DNA of 64,000 nucleotides, from positions 1-64,000 of the forward strand of contig JAUYEE010000115.1 in assembly GCA_030691545.1 (NCBI GenBank). The letters run 5' to 3'. Under the pieces are notes generated by a model. That model saw nothing but the letters and a program-made list of their open reading frames with translations, was not told the DNA's origin and did not search any database. Below are positions 48,658 to 59,400 of the stretch, one piece after another. The position numbers were made by a program, and so were the translations under genes. Each line of letters begins with the position of its first letter. The stretch's first letter is position 1. The stretch is from a bacterium (lineage in GTDB: Bacteria; Auribacterota; JABMQX01).

Positions 48658-49926
48658 TTAGCCCTCCCCGCCACCGAGGCGTTGCGCCTGGAGGACGAGC
48701 TCCTGTGCTGGCACCCCGTACGGGCATCGCTCGGTGCATTGACCGCACTTCGTGCACTGCTCGGCTTTTATTCGCGCGCGGCTGTACTCACTTTTCGCCC
48801 AGTCCGCAAGCCCGTAATGGCGAGCGTACAGCTCGAGCCGCAGAATGCGAGGGATTTCGATCTTGGCGGGGCATGGCAAACACCGGTTACAGAGCACGCA
48901 GTTCTCCTTCACAGACTCGTGAGCCTTTGGCCGCAGAGCCTTCTCCCGCTCCTCACTGAACCCCTTGAACCGGACCGCGGCTCCGATGCCGCTGGCAATA
49001 TGCGACTCTTCTAAGAAGCCGACGGACAAACAGGAAACGTCCTGATACAGCCCGAAGCCAATACAGTTCTCGAGCCTCTCCTCACGGCTGCGGCCAAGAG
49101 GCCCATCCAGCTCCGGTGTGGAAGACAAAAGCCGTCCGCGCCAGAGGGTTTTCATTCCCACGACTCCCACGTCCATCTTCTTCGCCGCCGGCACCACCAC
49201 CTCGAGAAACTCTCGCCAGATGGGGTTCACGGGAACTTCAACAACCTCGATCTTACCCGTGTTGAGCATCCTGACCATAGCAGTCGGCGCCTGGTGGCCC
49301 GTCGCGGCGATGTGCCGGATTTTCCCCGCCTCCTTTGCCTTCTCCAGGTCGGGGAGGAGCTGCTGGATAAGCCGATCAGCCGTATCCTCGCTCATCCACG
49401 TCCCGTGCATACCGTACACGTCAATGTGGTCTGTGCCGAGTCTCTGGAGGCTCTCCTCCAGCATCTCGCGCGCTGAGTTCCCTCTCCCCAAGGGGCATCG
49501 CGAAAAGAGAATCAACTTGTCGCGTTTCCCCTTGATGGCCTGCCCGAACGCCTTCTCAATATAACCCCTCCCGTAGATGTACGACACGTCTATGAAATTC
49601 AGCCCCAGCTCCATCGCCTCGTCGAGCATCTTCGCGATGGTCTTCTCCGGGACAGGCGTCGGCACTTCCTCAAAGAGCGGCGCCCCGCCGAACGCTAACT
49701 CGCTCACCATCAACCCGGTCTTGCCGAGGCGTCGCTTTCGGAGTTGCCGCGGACCGGCCGCCGGTTCCTCTTTCTCCGAAGCAGCGCGCAGCGAAAACCC
49801 CCTGAGTGAGACAATCGCCCCCACCGCCGCCGCGGTACTCCGCTTGATGAACTGCCGGCGATGAACCAGCCCGTTCAGCGAGTCCTTCTTTCCTCTTCCT
49901 TGAGTGCTGCTGTCTTCGCGAACCAT
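48658..49926 (-). CDS. Tat-type aldo/keto reductase with C-terminal 4Fe-4S ferredoxin-like domain
   Basis: Start M51 of ORF. VHRRQFIKRSTAAAVGAIVSL; RRLGKTGLMVSELAFGGAP; CVLCNRCLPC and CTKCGQCTERCPYGV. Confidence 0.92.
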   Translation of the reverse strand: MVREDSSTQGRGKKDSLNGLVHRRQFIKRSTAAAVGAIVSLRGFSLRAASEKEEPAAGPRQLRKRRLGKTGLMVSELAFGGAPLFEEVPTPVPEKTIAKMLDEAMELGLNFIDVSYIYGRGYIEKAFGQAIKGKRDKLILFSRCPLGRGNSAREMLEESLQRLGTDHIDVYGMHGTWMSEDTADRLIQQLLPDLEKAKEAGKIRHIAATGHQAPTAMVRMLNTGKIEVVEVPVNPIWREFLEVVVPAAKKMDVGVVGMKTLWRGRLLSSTPELDGPLGRSREERLENCIGFGLYQDVSCLSVGFLEESHIASGIGAAVRFKGFSEEREKALRPKAHESVKENCVLCNRCLPCPAKIEIPRILRLELYARHYGLADWAKSEYSRARIKAEQCTKCGQCTERCPYGVPAQELVLQAQRLGGGEG

Positions 49927-50042
49927 AACTCCTACTCCTTGGATGGCTTGTTCACGCTTACCGCAGGCTTTCCTAATAACTGTCACAAACCTTTCACGGC
50001 GGTCCGAATCAGGACGACCCACCGTGAGCACTGTCGTCGGCT

Positions 50043-50193
50043 GCCGGGCTTCAGCCGGCATCCCCCGCCTAGCCACCGTCTTCAGGCGGTGGTATCAGGG
50101 TTGCGAAGCTTTCTGGCCGGAGCCGGCTTTAACCGGGCTTCTCGACCAGCGGATTCATCCAAAAATACGTCACCGAATTTGCGAAACGGAGCA
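50043..50193 (+). repeat. multi-hairpin intergenic element, copy 2
   Basis: GCCGGGCTTCAGCCGGC ... CCACCGTCTTCAGGCGGTGG ... GCCGGCTTTAACCGGGC TTCTCGACCAGCGGATTCATCC..ATACGTCACCGAATTT. Confidence 0.85.
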
Positions 50194-50217
50194 CCTTGTC
50201 CCGCGCACTCGCCTCGC

Positions 50218-51483
50218 CTACAGAACGATTGCCTCCTTCTCGCGGTCGAAGCGTGCGGCTGTCTGCTCGCGGAGGCTCAGAACGCCCATTTGCAGAGCCG
50301 TCTGAACGTGGTAGCCGAGGTCCTCGATGGGGCTCCACGGTTTCTCCCGCGTCCGGCAGCACTTCAAGAAATTACGCCAGTGCTCGAGAACATCCTCGCC
50401 CCGCTCGACAGCAACGAACTTCTCCTTCCGCTCCGCCCCTGGCTGGGGGCGAATGGCGATGTTGTTTCCCTCGAACGTGATTGTCCCCTCCCAGCCGCGA
50501 ATCACCGGGCATCTGCCTCCGCTGCTACGATTCGCAATCCCAGGGTAATCGTTGCCTTGCGTGCCGAGCACCGCAATGGTGATTTTCTCCGGGTAATCTA
50601 TCAGCATATTGAACGTGTCCGGCACCTCGCGTTCTTCGTACCGGAACTTGCCTCCGGTGCCCACGACCAGGCTCGGAAACGTCACTCCAAGCATCTTGAC
50701 CACGGGAGTGAGGGTATGCGGGAACAGGTCCGTCGAAGGGCCGCCTGCATAATCCCAGTACATTCGCCAGCAGAAGAATCGGCTGACCGAGAACGGCCGC
50801 TCTGGCGCGTCGAAGAGAAACGCCTCCCAGTTCAGGTCTGGCCCCGGCTTGGCGTTCGGGTCGTCAATCGGCATTCCTCTCTCGCCCCAATCGCCGATCC
50901 GGAAGTAGCCGCACTCCGCGTGAATCGGCTGCCCGATGGCGCCCTCCTTGATCAACTGCGCCGCCTGATGCCAGGCCGTATCCGACATCCCTTGCGTTCC
51001 CGCCTGGACAACCCGCTTGCTCTTCTTCACCTCCTGGGACACCTTCTTGGTCAGCTCGAACTGCCGCCAGTGCGTGATAGGCTTTTCGCAATAGGCGTCC
51101 TTTCCCGCCTGTACCGCGTCAATCACCTGAAATCCGTGATGATGGTCCGGCGTGGCGATGCACACCGCGTCCACTCGCGTGTCCGCAAGAAGTTCGCGGT
51201 GATCCGAGTATCCTTTCACGCTTAACAGCCGCATTGCCGCCTCCAGCCGCGGGCGATACAGGTCCATAACCGCGACCGCTTCCACAGCATCCCCCGCCTG
51301 CCCCAACTGTTTCACGTACCCCATGTGCGCGTTCCCTCGCCCGCCGCACCCGATAAACCCGACGCCTATTTTATCGTTTGCCCCCAGTGCGCGAGAAAAC
51401 GACGCCGCAGTCAACGTCGCACCGACTGCCGCCCCTGCCGTCCTCCCCAAAAACTCCCTCCGATTCAGCCTCTCCTTGAGCAT
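50218..51483 (-). CDS. Gfo/Idh/MocA family oxidoreductase, Tat-type leader
   Basis: Start M26 of ORF: MLKERLNRREFLGRTAGAAVGATLTAASFSRALGA; KIGVGFIGCGGRGNAHMGYV; DAYCEKPITHW. Confidence 0.93.
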   Translation of the reverse strand: MLKERLNRREFLGRTAGAAVGATLTAASFSRALGANDKIGVGFIGCGGRGNAHMGYVKQLGQAGDAVEAVAVMDLYRPRLEAAMRLLSVKGYSDHRELLADTRVDAVCIATPDHHHGFQVIDAVQAGKDAYCEKPITHWRQFELTKKVSQEVKKSKRVVQAGTQGMSDTAWHQAAQLIKEGAIGQPIHAECGYFRIGDWGERGMPIDDPNAKPGPDLNWEAFLFDAPERPFSVSRFFCWRMYWDYAGGPSTDLFPHTLTPVVKMLGVTFPSLVVGTGGKFRYEEREVPDTFNMLIDYPEKITIAVLGTQGNDYPGIANRSSGGRCPVIRGWEGTITFEGNNIAIRPQPGAERKEKFVAVERGEDVLEHWRNFLKCCRTREKPWSPIEDLGYHVQTALQMGVLSLREQTAARFDREKEAIVL

Positions 51484-51915
51484 CGTCGTCCCTCCTCTCT
51501 GTGTCCTTCGTGTTCTTCGTGGTTTTCTCCGTTCCTCCACTCGCCCTGCTGCGCTCATCCGCGTCCATCTGCGGTTTCTTTCCTTCTATCCATTGGTTAC
51601 CGTGAGAGAGTATGCCACGAGGCACGACGCAACCGCAATCAATCATTCCTCGGAACAAGCGGAGGGTAGGATTCAACCGATGTGCTGGGTCGGCAAGGAA
51701 GGAAGATGATGAGGGGCGAAGCAGGCTGTGCTGACATGGAGGCCCCTGGGTTTGCCCCGCCGTAGCAGCCCCCACGCACCAGCAACGACCATCCGGCGCG
51801 TGTTCCGTACCTCGGCACGACACCGGGCTCTAAGTGCAGGCTTTCGCAAATACGGTCACATACTGCATACGACGGTCTGGATCGCCACGACCCAGTCTAA
51901 AGGCCACCCCGCCTT

Positions 51916-52067
51916 GCCGGGCTTCAGCCGGCATCCTCATTTAGCCACCGTCTTCAGGCGGCGGTATTAGAGTCGCGGGATCTCTACTCCGGAGACGGCT
52001 TTAGCCGGGCTTCTCGACCATCTGGATTCATTCGTGAATAGGTGACCGAATTTATGAGACACAGCAC
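51916..52067 (+). repeat. multi-hairpin intergenic element, copy 3
   Basis: GCCGGGCTTCAGCCGGC ... CCACCGTCTTCAGGCGGCGG ... GACGGCTTTAGCCGGGC TTCTCGACCATCTGGATTCATTCG..GTGACCGAATTT. Confidence 0.85.
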
Positions 52068-52957
52068 TAAGGCAACCAGATCTGAACGATAGAGCACGGC
52101 TCTGCGTACGCAATCATCGGGAAGTGCTCAAGCGCGAGAACCCAGGCCAATTCGTACCCTTCAGGAACGTACACAGTGCCATCTATCTCGTATTGCCACG
52201 AACTGCCCCACTGCGGCTCCAGGCCATCCATGGGCAGGAAAAACTCCTCAGCCGCTTGCGGCAATATTGGGGTGCTGAAAGTCACGACTATCCGGGGTGG
52301 ATCGGACAGGGGCACCGGCTCCGCACTCTTGACAATTCCGCTGCCCTCTAATGCTTGCACGTGCTCGGAAACATCTCCCGAGACAACCTCGCACCAAATC
52401 CTTGAAACCTTGGGGAAGTAGGCTGAAAGGCGCACTCCGCCGGCCTCAAAAAGGGGCCTGATTTCCTCCTCTGTGGCATCCGCGTGGAAGCCGACGGACA
52501 CAATTCCGGGCCGGAACGGTCCCCCGCCGAACGGGGAACTGAAACGCGGATGATGGTACAGCTCATCATTTCTGACGCTGTTTGCGAATGCCACATCCAC
52601 AGGGAAAATGGGGTTCTCTGCCGGACGCGTGGCAACCCCCAATATTCTCACTGGCGCTGCTTCATCCGTTGCATGTCGCTTCACACGAAACATCGCCCAT
52701 CCGACGTCCGGCATTTCGAGCGTCGCTTCGTGGCACAACCCGTCCTCAGACAGCCGAACATTCGCGGGAATAAACGCCCAAATTTTGTCCGGAGCCTCGC
52801 TTGTCTTGGCCAAAACAGTGTGCACGGCTGGCGGGCCGGGGTCAGTGAACTTTATGACAAAAAGGCGGGATTCGGACGTGTCCTGACAAGGCGCAAGGTT
52901 ACCCCCTCCTATTAGGATCACAAATGCGACACTGACAGCTAAAGCCGCTTTTCTCAT
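52067..52957 (-). CDS. secreted protein of unknown function with subtilisin-propeptide (I9)-like modules
   Basis: Start MRKAALAVSVAFVILIGGGNLAPCQ (M18 of ORF). IVSVGFHADATEEEIRPLFEAGGVRLSAYFPKVSRIWCEVVSGDVSEHVQALEGSGIVKSAEP resembles I9-type prodomains. Confidence 0.7.
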   Translation of the reverse strand: MRKAALAVSVAFVILIGGGNLAPCQDTSESRLFVIKFTDPGPPAVHTVLAKTSEAPDKIWAFIPANVRLSEDGLCHEATLEMPDVGWAMFRVKRHATDEAAPVRILGVATRPAENPIFPVDVAFANSVRNDELYHHPRFSSPFGGGPFRPGIVSVGFHADATEEEIRPLFEAGGVRLSAYFPKVSRIWCEVVSGDVSEHVQALEGSGIVKSAEPVPLSDPPRIVVTFSTPILPQAAEEFFLPMDGLEPQWGSSWQYEIDGTVYVPEGYELAWVLALEHFPMIAYAEPCSIVQIWLP

Positions 52958-53227
52958 GGCTTTTCCCCTCCTGAGGCTGCACCAGTGTTTTCCTGAACTC
53001 CCCCACACTCCCGGAGAGTCAAGTTAATTGTCTCCCCCTGCCGCCCCTGCTTGTCAAGACTTTTTTTCACTTTTTTTCAGACGCGCAAACGGCCCCCTCT
53101 GCCGCCCTTTCATTGCCTCCGGCGCCGGGGTTGAAAAGGGGTGCGGCTACGTTTGAGTGGGACATGCCGCGGGGATTTGCTTGTGACGGCGAGCGCTGAG
53201 TCCAGGTTCACTGGGGGGCGCATCCTT

Positions 53228-53357
53228 GTAACGCCGGCATCTTGCCGGCTGTGCCGGGGGCATCTTGCCCCCCGTTCCACTTCGTCACGGTGCAACAGGC
53301 TGCTTGCGATGCGAGGGCGCGACGCCCTCGCGACTGCCGCCGGGACGGCGGCGTTAC
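53228..53357. repeat. four consecutive palindromes bounded by 9-bp inverted repeats GTAACGCCG/CGGCGTTAC
   Basis: GCCGGCATCTTGCCGGC (53233), GGGGGCATCTTGCCCCC (53256), GCGAGGGCGCGACGCCCTCGC (53311), GCCGCCGGGACGGCGGC (53336). Confidence 0.8.
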
Positions 53358-53444
53358 TTCTGTCCTGGCGGGCCGCTGACAGGCTAAGGTCCATCACTCA
53401 GGCGTAGCCGCACCCTGCTCCACTCTCGCGCCGCTCACGGCAGG

Positions 53445-56400
53445 TCAGTACGCGATCAGGCGGTAGAAACGTTTCCTGCCGGGAGGAGCCTCGTCCGAGG
53501 TTCGCAGGATGCCTCCGGTCCCTGCCTGAGCGGAGCCCAGGGGAAGCCACGCGCCGCCGAGTTCCTCGCAATACTCTACCGAATAGGTCTTGCCGGTAAC
53601 CGAGGACCAGCTCAGGTTCACGCCGCCATCGGGGCTTATGGACAACTGAACGCCGAACAGCGACTCCTTATCCACGGGCGAGGCGCCGGTCAGATACTCG
53701 AAGCCGTTTGTCTGCCCGTCGCCATCGAAGTCGTCATTCGGCAGCACGTCGGCGACAGTCAAAATGAGGTCTGCGGCATTCGCGTCAACAATCTGCGTTT
53801 CCCAGAGGTCCGGCAGCTTATCGTTATCGCTGTCGGCAAGGGAATTGTCGAGGGCAAACGCTTCACTCGTTGCCGGGTAGTGAGCCTTCAGGGCAAGGGG
53901 GCGGATGCGCATTCGCAATCCCGCCTCTTTCCCGCCGCCGAGGTCCGCAATGGAGTCCCAGACGAAGGAATGCGCCTTGCCGTCCGCAGAAGTCGAAAGG
54001 TCGCGAGTGCTTTCGCTCGACCGCGCTCTTGCCGCCGGGTACCAGCTCTCGGCTCCATCAGCCGAATAATCTGCCGCGATAGAAGAAATCCTCGCCCGGG
54101 CGTTCCAGAGGGTGTAGTTCACCGTGACGAGACCGTTCTCACCGGCGACCGGCGGAGAGGGTATCAGAGCAAACACGGTCTCCGGGTTCAACTCATCGGC
54201 GCCAATGTCCGGCTCCAGACGGCCGTACCCCTGCAACACCCTCGGCTCGCCGTCCAAGTCCGTTTCCGTCAAATCGTCCGGCGTCCCATCCCCAATGTCC
54301 ACACAGGGAGAGTTCGGCAGGAGATGGTAGTCCCGCCCGATGGGTTTGACAAACCGCGGGTCCGCGGAGAAATTGTGGTTTTCTCCGACGAAACTGCCGT
54401 CGCGAATATTGCAGTATCGGACGCTCGCTGTTCCCAGGATCGCCAGGTCCGAAAACGTGTTCCACAGCAGGCTGTTCACCAGGCTCACCGAGGATCCATA
54501 TTCGCCGAAGATGCCGCCGCCCTCATCGGCGAGGTTATCCACGAAAGTGCAGTTGACGATGGTCAACCCACTCCGGTTGTTGCCTGCAATTGCCCCGCCC
54601 GAATATCCTGCGGAGTTCAGCGAAAACTGGCATCCCGTGACCATCGCCAGAGCCAGGTCAATGCAGCAGATTCCCCCGCCGAATCCCTCTGCGACATTCT
54701 CGCGGAATCGGCTTCTCTCGACCCGCAGCCGCGAGTTCTCGTGGCAGAATATCCCTCCGCCGCTCTCGGCAGAATTGCCGGAAATCTCCGCCTCAACAAT
54801 GAGAAGCGAGCAGCCGCTCTTGACGAAAACCCCGCCTCCCCATCCCTGGACGGCTTCGTTGCCGACGATAGTACACTTTGAAATCGTCGCGGAAGCGGCC
54901 TCACAGTATATCCCACCTCCCACACGGGAGCCGTTGCCGAAGTAATCGCCGACTCCGTTGCGGACGGTGAATCCCTCTACCGAGGAGCCGTTGCCCAGGA
55001 GCGCCACGACAGTTCCCTGTCCCAGCGCATCTATCGTCGTCTGCTCCGCTCCTGACCCGACAACGTGGACGCCCTCTCCAACGACCACTCGCTCGCGGTA
55101 CAATCCCGGAGAAACAAGCACCACGTCGGAGGGTTTCGCCGCGTTAACCCCTTCTTGAATGGTCGGGTAATCCTGCGGCACGCGAATCGGATTGATTTTC
55201 AGGGTCACCTCCACGAGCACGTGTTTCTCGGGCGCCTCAAGAGGAACAACGTCAATCGTCGCGCCGTAGGTCCCGACGTCGAGGCCCAGCTTGTTCACCG
55301 AGACGGCAATGATGTCCTCCTCGCCCGCGTTCGTCCCGGTCACCGGGTCAACCATGAGCCAGCCGCAGTCCTCCAGCGCCTGCCAGGTCACCCGCGCGAT
55401 TCCTCGCACTCGAATTGTGAACGACTGGCTCGGAGGATTGCTCCCTCCCCTCCGCGTGGAGAACGCGAGACTGGTCGGGTTGACCTCCAGCGTAATCTCC
55501 CGAGGGGCGATGTAAACGCTGAACTGCTTTTCGGCAGACGCGCGGGGCTGCTGGCTGTCCGTGACGCGGATGGTGAACGTGTACTCGCCCGGCTCCGTCG
55601 GCGTCCCGTTCAATTCCCCGGAGGGACCCATAATCAAACCGGGCGGGAGGGCGCCGGACGCAATGCTCCAGGAATACGGGAGCTTTCCGCCGCTGCCAGC
55701 GAAAACGAGAGCGAAAGGCTCACCGACCTTGCCGTCTGGCAACGGGCTTCCCGTCGCAATTTGTAACGGCGATTTGGGGATGATTGTGATGGACAACTGC
55801 CGTTCCGCAGTGTCCGCAGGCGACTGGCTATCCGCGACCCGCACTGTGAAGATGGAAGTCCCAATAGCGAGGTTCGTCGGTGTCCCGCTGATGACCCCGG
55901 ACGCTTGATCGAGTCTCAACCCGTCCGGCAGCGCTCCCTGGGCGAGCGACCAGGCGTACGGCAGGACCCCGCCTTTCGCTTCGAGGACTTGCCGGTAGAG
56001 CGTGCCTTCTTTTCCGCTCGGAAGAGAGGTCGTCGCTATCGTGAGGTCTGCCGGAGAAACGCGGACGGAAAATCCCGCGCGAACCGCATCCGCCGGTGAC
56101 TGGCTATCATTGACCTCGATATCAAATGCGTAATCGCCGTGCTGCAAGGGCGTTCCGGACAGGGTCCCATCCGAAGAGAGAATCAGTCCACCAGGCAATG
56201 ACCCTGATGCCACACGCCACGAGTACGGCGGTTTCCCTCCCCCGGCAGCGAAGTCGTACCGGTAGGATTCTCCCACCTTCGCCTCCGGCAGGGGGCTGCT
56301 GGACATAATCCGCAGCTCTTCAGCCGGGCGAATGGCGATGGACAACGTCCGCTCGTCCTGCTCGGGGGGAGACTGGCTGTCCGTGACCCGAACCGTGAAG

Positions 56401-59400
56401 CTCGACGAACCGATGGCGGCGGTCGTCGGTGTACCGCCGATGATTCCCGTCGCGGAATCAAGCGTCAACCCATCCGGCAGCGATCCGCCGGTGAGAGACC
56501 AGGTGAACGGCGACACCCCGCCCGCGACCTCAATCAACCCCTGATAGACTGCCCCTTCGATTCCATCCGGCAACGAAACGGTCGTTATTTCGAGTTCTGA
56601 TGCGGAGATATGAAGCGAGAACTCACGGGTCGCGGCTTCAGGAGTCGCCTGGCTATCCACAACCCGCACGCCGAACGCGAAATCCCCGTGCTGGATAGTC
56701 GTGCCCTGGAGCGTCCCATCCGCCGTTAGAGTCAGCCCGCTCGGAAGCGATCCGGAAACCAAAGACCATGCGTACGGCCGCTTGCCACCGGCGGCGACAA
56801 GCGCCTGGCTGTAGGCTTCATCAACCTTCCCCGTGGGCAGAGGCGAGGTGGTCTCGATAGACAGGCTTTGTGCAGGCTCGACGGTCAGTCGGAATTCCTG
56901 TTCGTCCTGGGCTGGCGAAGCCTGGCTGTCCCGAACTCGAATCGTCAACACCCACTCGCCGATGGCTGCGTTTGTGGGGATGCCCGAGACACGCCCTGTC
57001 GCCGAGCTAAGGACAAGCCCGTCAGGGAGTGCCCCCGCCACAATCGTCCACGTGTAGGGCACAACACCCCCCGTTGCCTCCAAGTCTGTGCTGTATGCAA
57101 CTCCTTCCCGCCCACTGGGCAAGGATAACGTGATGATTCTCAGGTCGGCCGGAGCAATGGTGAGCGCGAACAACTTAACGGCGGCCACCGGAGGTTCAAG
57201 GCTATCGTCAACCCGCACATTGAAAGCGAAGCTCCCATGCTCAACTGGCGTCCCTGAGAGCGTCCCGTCCGCAGACAAAGCCAATCCCTGAGGCAACTGC
57301 CCCGAAGCCATCGTCCACGCGTACGGAACCTTCCCGCCCGAAGCCAGGAACGTCTGATTGTACGGTTCGCCAACCTTCCCGTCAGGAAGCGGACTCTCCG
57401 TTACGATGGTGAGTTCTGAGGAAGGAGTGATGGCGATTGAGAACTGCCGGTCGCTGGCCGCTGGCGGTGCTTGACTGTCTTCCACGCGAATGACGAAAGT
57501 TGAGACGCCAATTGCGGCGTTGGTAGGCGTGCCGCTGACCGTGCCTGTGCTCTGGTTCAGGGTAAGCCCGTCCGGCAAAGACCCGCTCACGACTCTCCAG
57601 ATGTACGGCGACACACCGCCGCTCGCTTCAAGGACATGGATGTATGGCCTTCCCTCCACTCCATCGGACAGGACGGATGTCACCAAGACCAGGTCTGCCG
57701 GGGCGATGCGCAGGCTGAATGAGCGGCTGGTTCTCGCGGGCGGTGTTTGACTATCTGCCACTTCAATTGTAAATGCAAAATCTCCATGCTCCGTCGGCGT
57801 GCCAGTCAAGCTGCCTGCTCCGTTGAAGGTCAGTCCCGCGGGCAAACGCCCATCAACGACTTGCCAGGCATACGGAACCTTTCCTCCGGTGGCGGCGAAT
57901 GCCGCGTTGTACGGTACGCCGAGTTTCCCATCCGGCAGGGGGCTTGCGGTCATGATGACCAACTGCGATGCCGGAGCAACAGTCAGGATGAACGTCCGTT
58001 CATCTCTTCCTGCGGGAATCTGCGAGTCAGAGACCGCCACCGTCACGCTCCATTGTCCAATCGCCGCGTTGGTTGGAGTTCCGCTGACGAGTCCCGTTAC
58101 CGCGTTCAGAATGAGTCCTTCCGGCAGAGTTCCATTGACAATAGCCCACGTCAGAGGCTGGACTCCGCCCGTTGCCTGCAAAGCCTGCTGATAGGGCGCC
58201 CCTTCAATCCCGTTCGATAGAGACTCCGTAGCGATCCTGAGGTCCGCCGGAGAAACGTGAATGGAGAAAGACCGTGTGACGGAAGCGGGCGGATTCTGGC
58301 TGTCCGTGACGCGCAAGGTGAATTGCGAGTCGCCGTGCAGCGCGGGCGTCCCGCTGATTGTCCCATCCGCTGACAGATTTAACCCCTGCGGCAGCGAACC
58401 GCCATCAAGAGACCATACATAAGGTAGCTTTCCGCCCGATGCCGCGAGCGATGCATTGTAAATCTGTCCGACTTTCCCGTCGGGAAGACTGCCCGCGGTT
58501 GTGATAACGAGCGAGCCTGACGGATGAACGGTAATAGACAACGCACGCTCGTCGGTCGCCGGTTGGCTTTGACTATCGCTCACGCGCACGGTGAAGGACG
58601 CCGTGCCGATGGCATCATTCCCTGGGATGCCGCTGATAATCCCGCTGGCGCCGAGGCTCAGCCCGTCCGGAAGCGCCCCGGCAGATAATTGCCAGGTGTA
58701 AGGAGGGATTCCGCCCGCGGCGCTCAAGCTCTGGCTATAAGCAGAACCTTCCACTCCGTCCGCAAGGGAATTGGTCGTGATGACGAGGTCTGCTGGCAAT
58801 ATCCGAATGGCCATCCCTTTCGCGTCTGTATCCGGCGTTTGCTGAGAATCCGTGACCCGGATGACGAACGAAAAATCGCCGTACTGCGTCGGAACGCCCG
58901 AAAGCCTCCCGTCCGAACCGAGATTCAACCCTTGCGGCAGGGTTCCCGAAGCCACATCCCATGTGTAGGGCAACTTCCCGCCTGTGGCCGTGAACGCGAA
59001 CCCATAACTCTCGCCAACTTTCCCATCCGGTAAGGGCGAAAACGTCACGATGCTCAGCGGCTTCGCTGGAATGATTGTCAGAGAAAAGGCGCGGGTATCC
59101 GTTGAGGGGGGACTCTGGCTGTCGCTCACCTCGACGGTGAAGCTCCACGTTCCAATGGCCGCATTGGGAGGAGTTCCGGTGATGACTCCGCCGCCTGAGA
59201 GGGTCAACCCCTGGGGGAGCGTCCCGGCGATGATCCGCCACGAATAAGGTTCTATACCGTCAGCCGCTACGAGGAAAGCATTGTAGGCTTGCCCCTCTGT
59301 TCCATCAGGGAGAGATGTAGTCTGAATCGCCACGTCTGCCGGTTCAATGTGGATAATGACCTGTTGGCTATCGCTGTCGGGAATCTGCTGGCTGTCTTCA

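Noticed and set aside
49861-51225. 454-aa plus-strand ORF antisense to the Gfo/Idh and AKR genes
   Set aside because: Shadow ORF that crosses an intergenic multi-hairpin element and overlaps well-supported genes.
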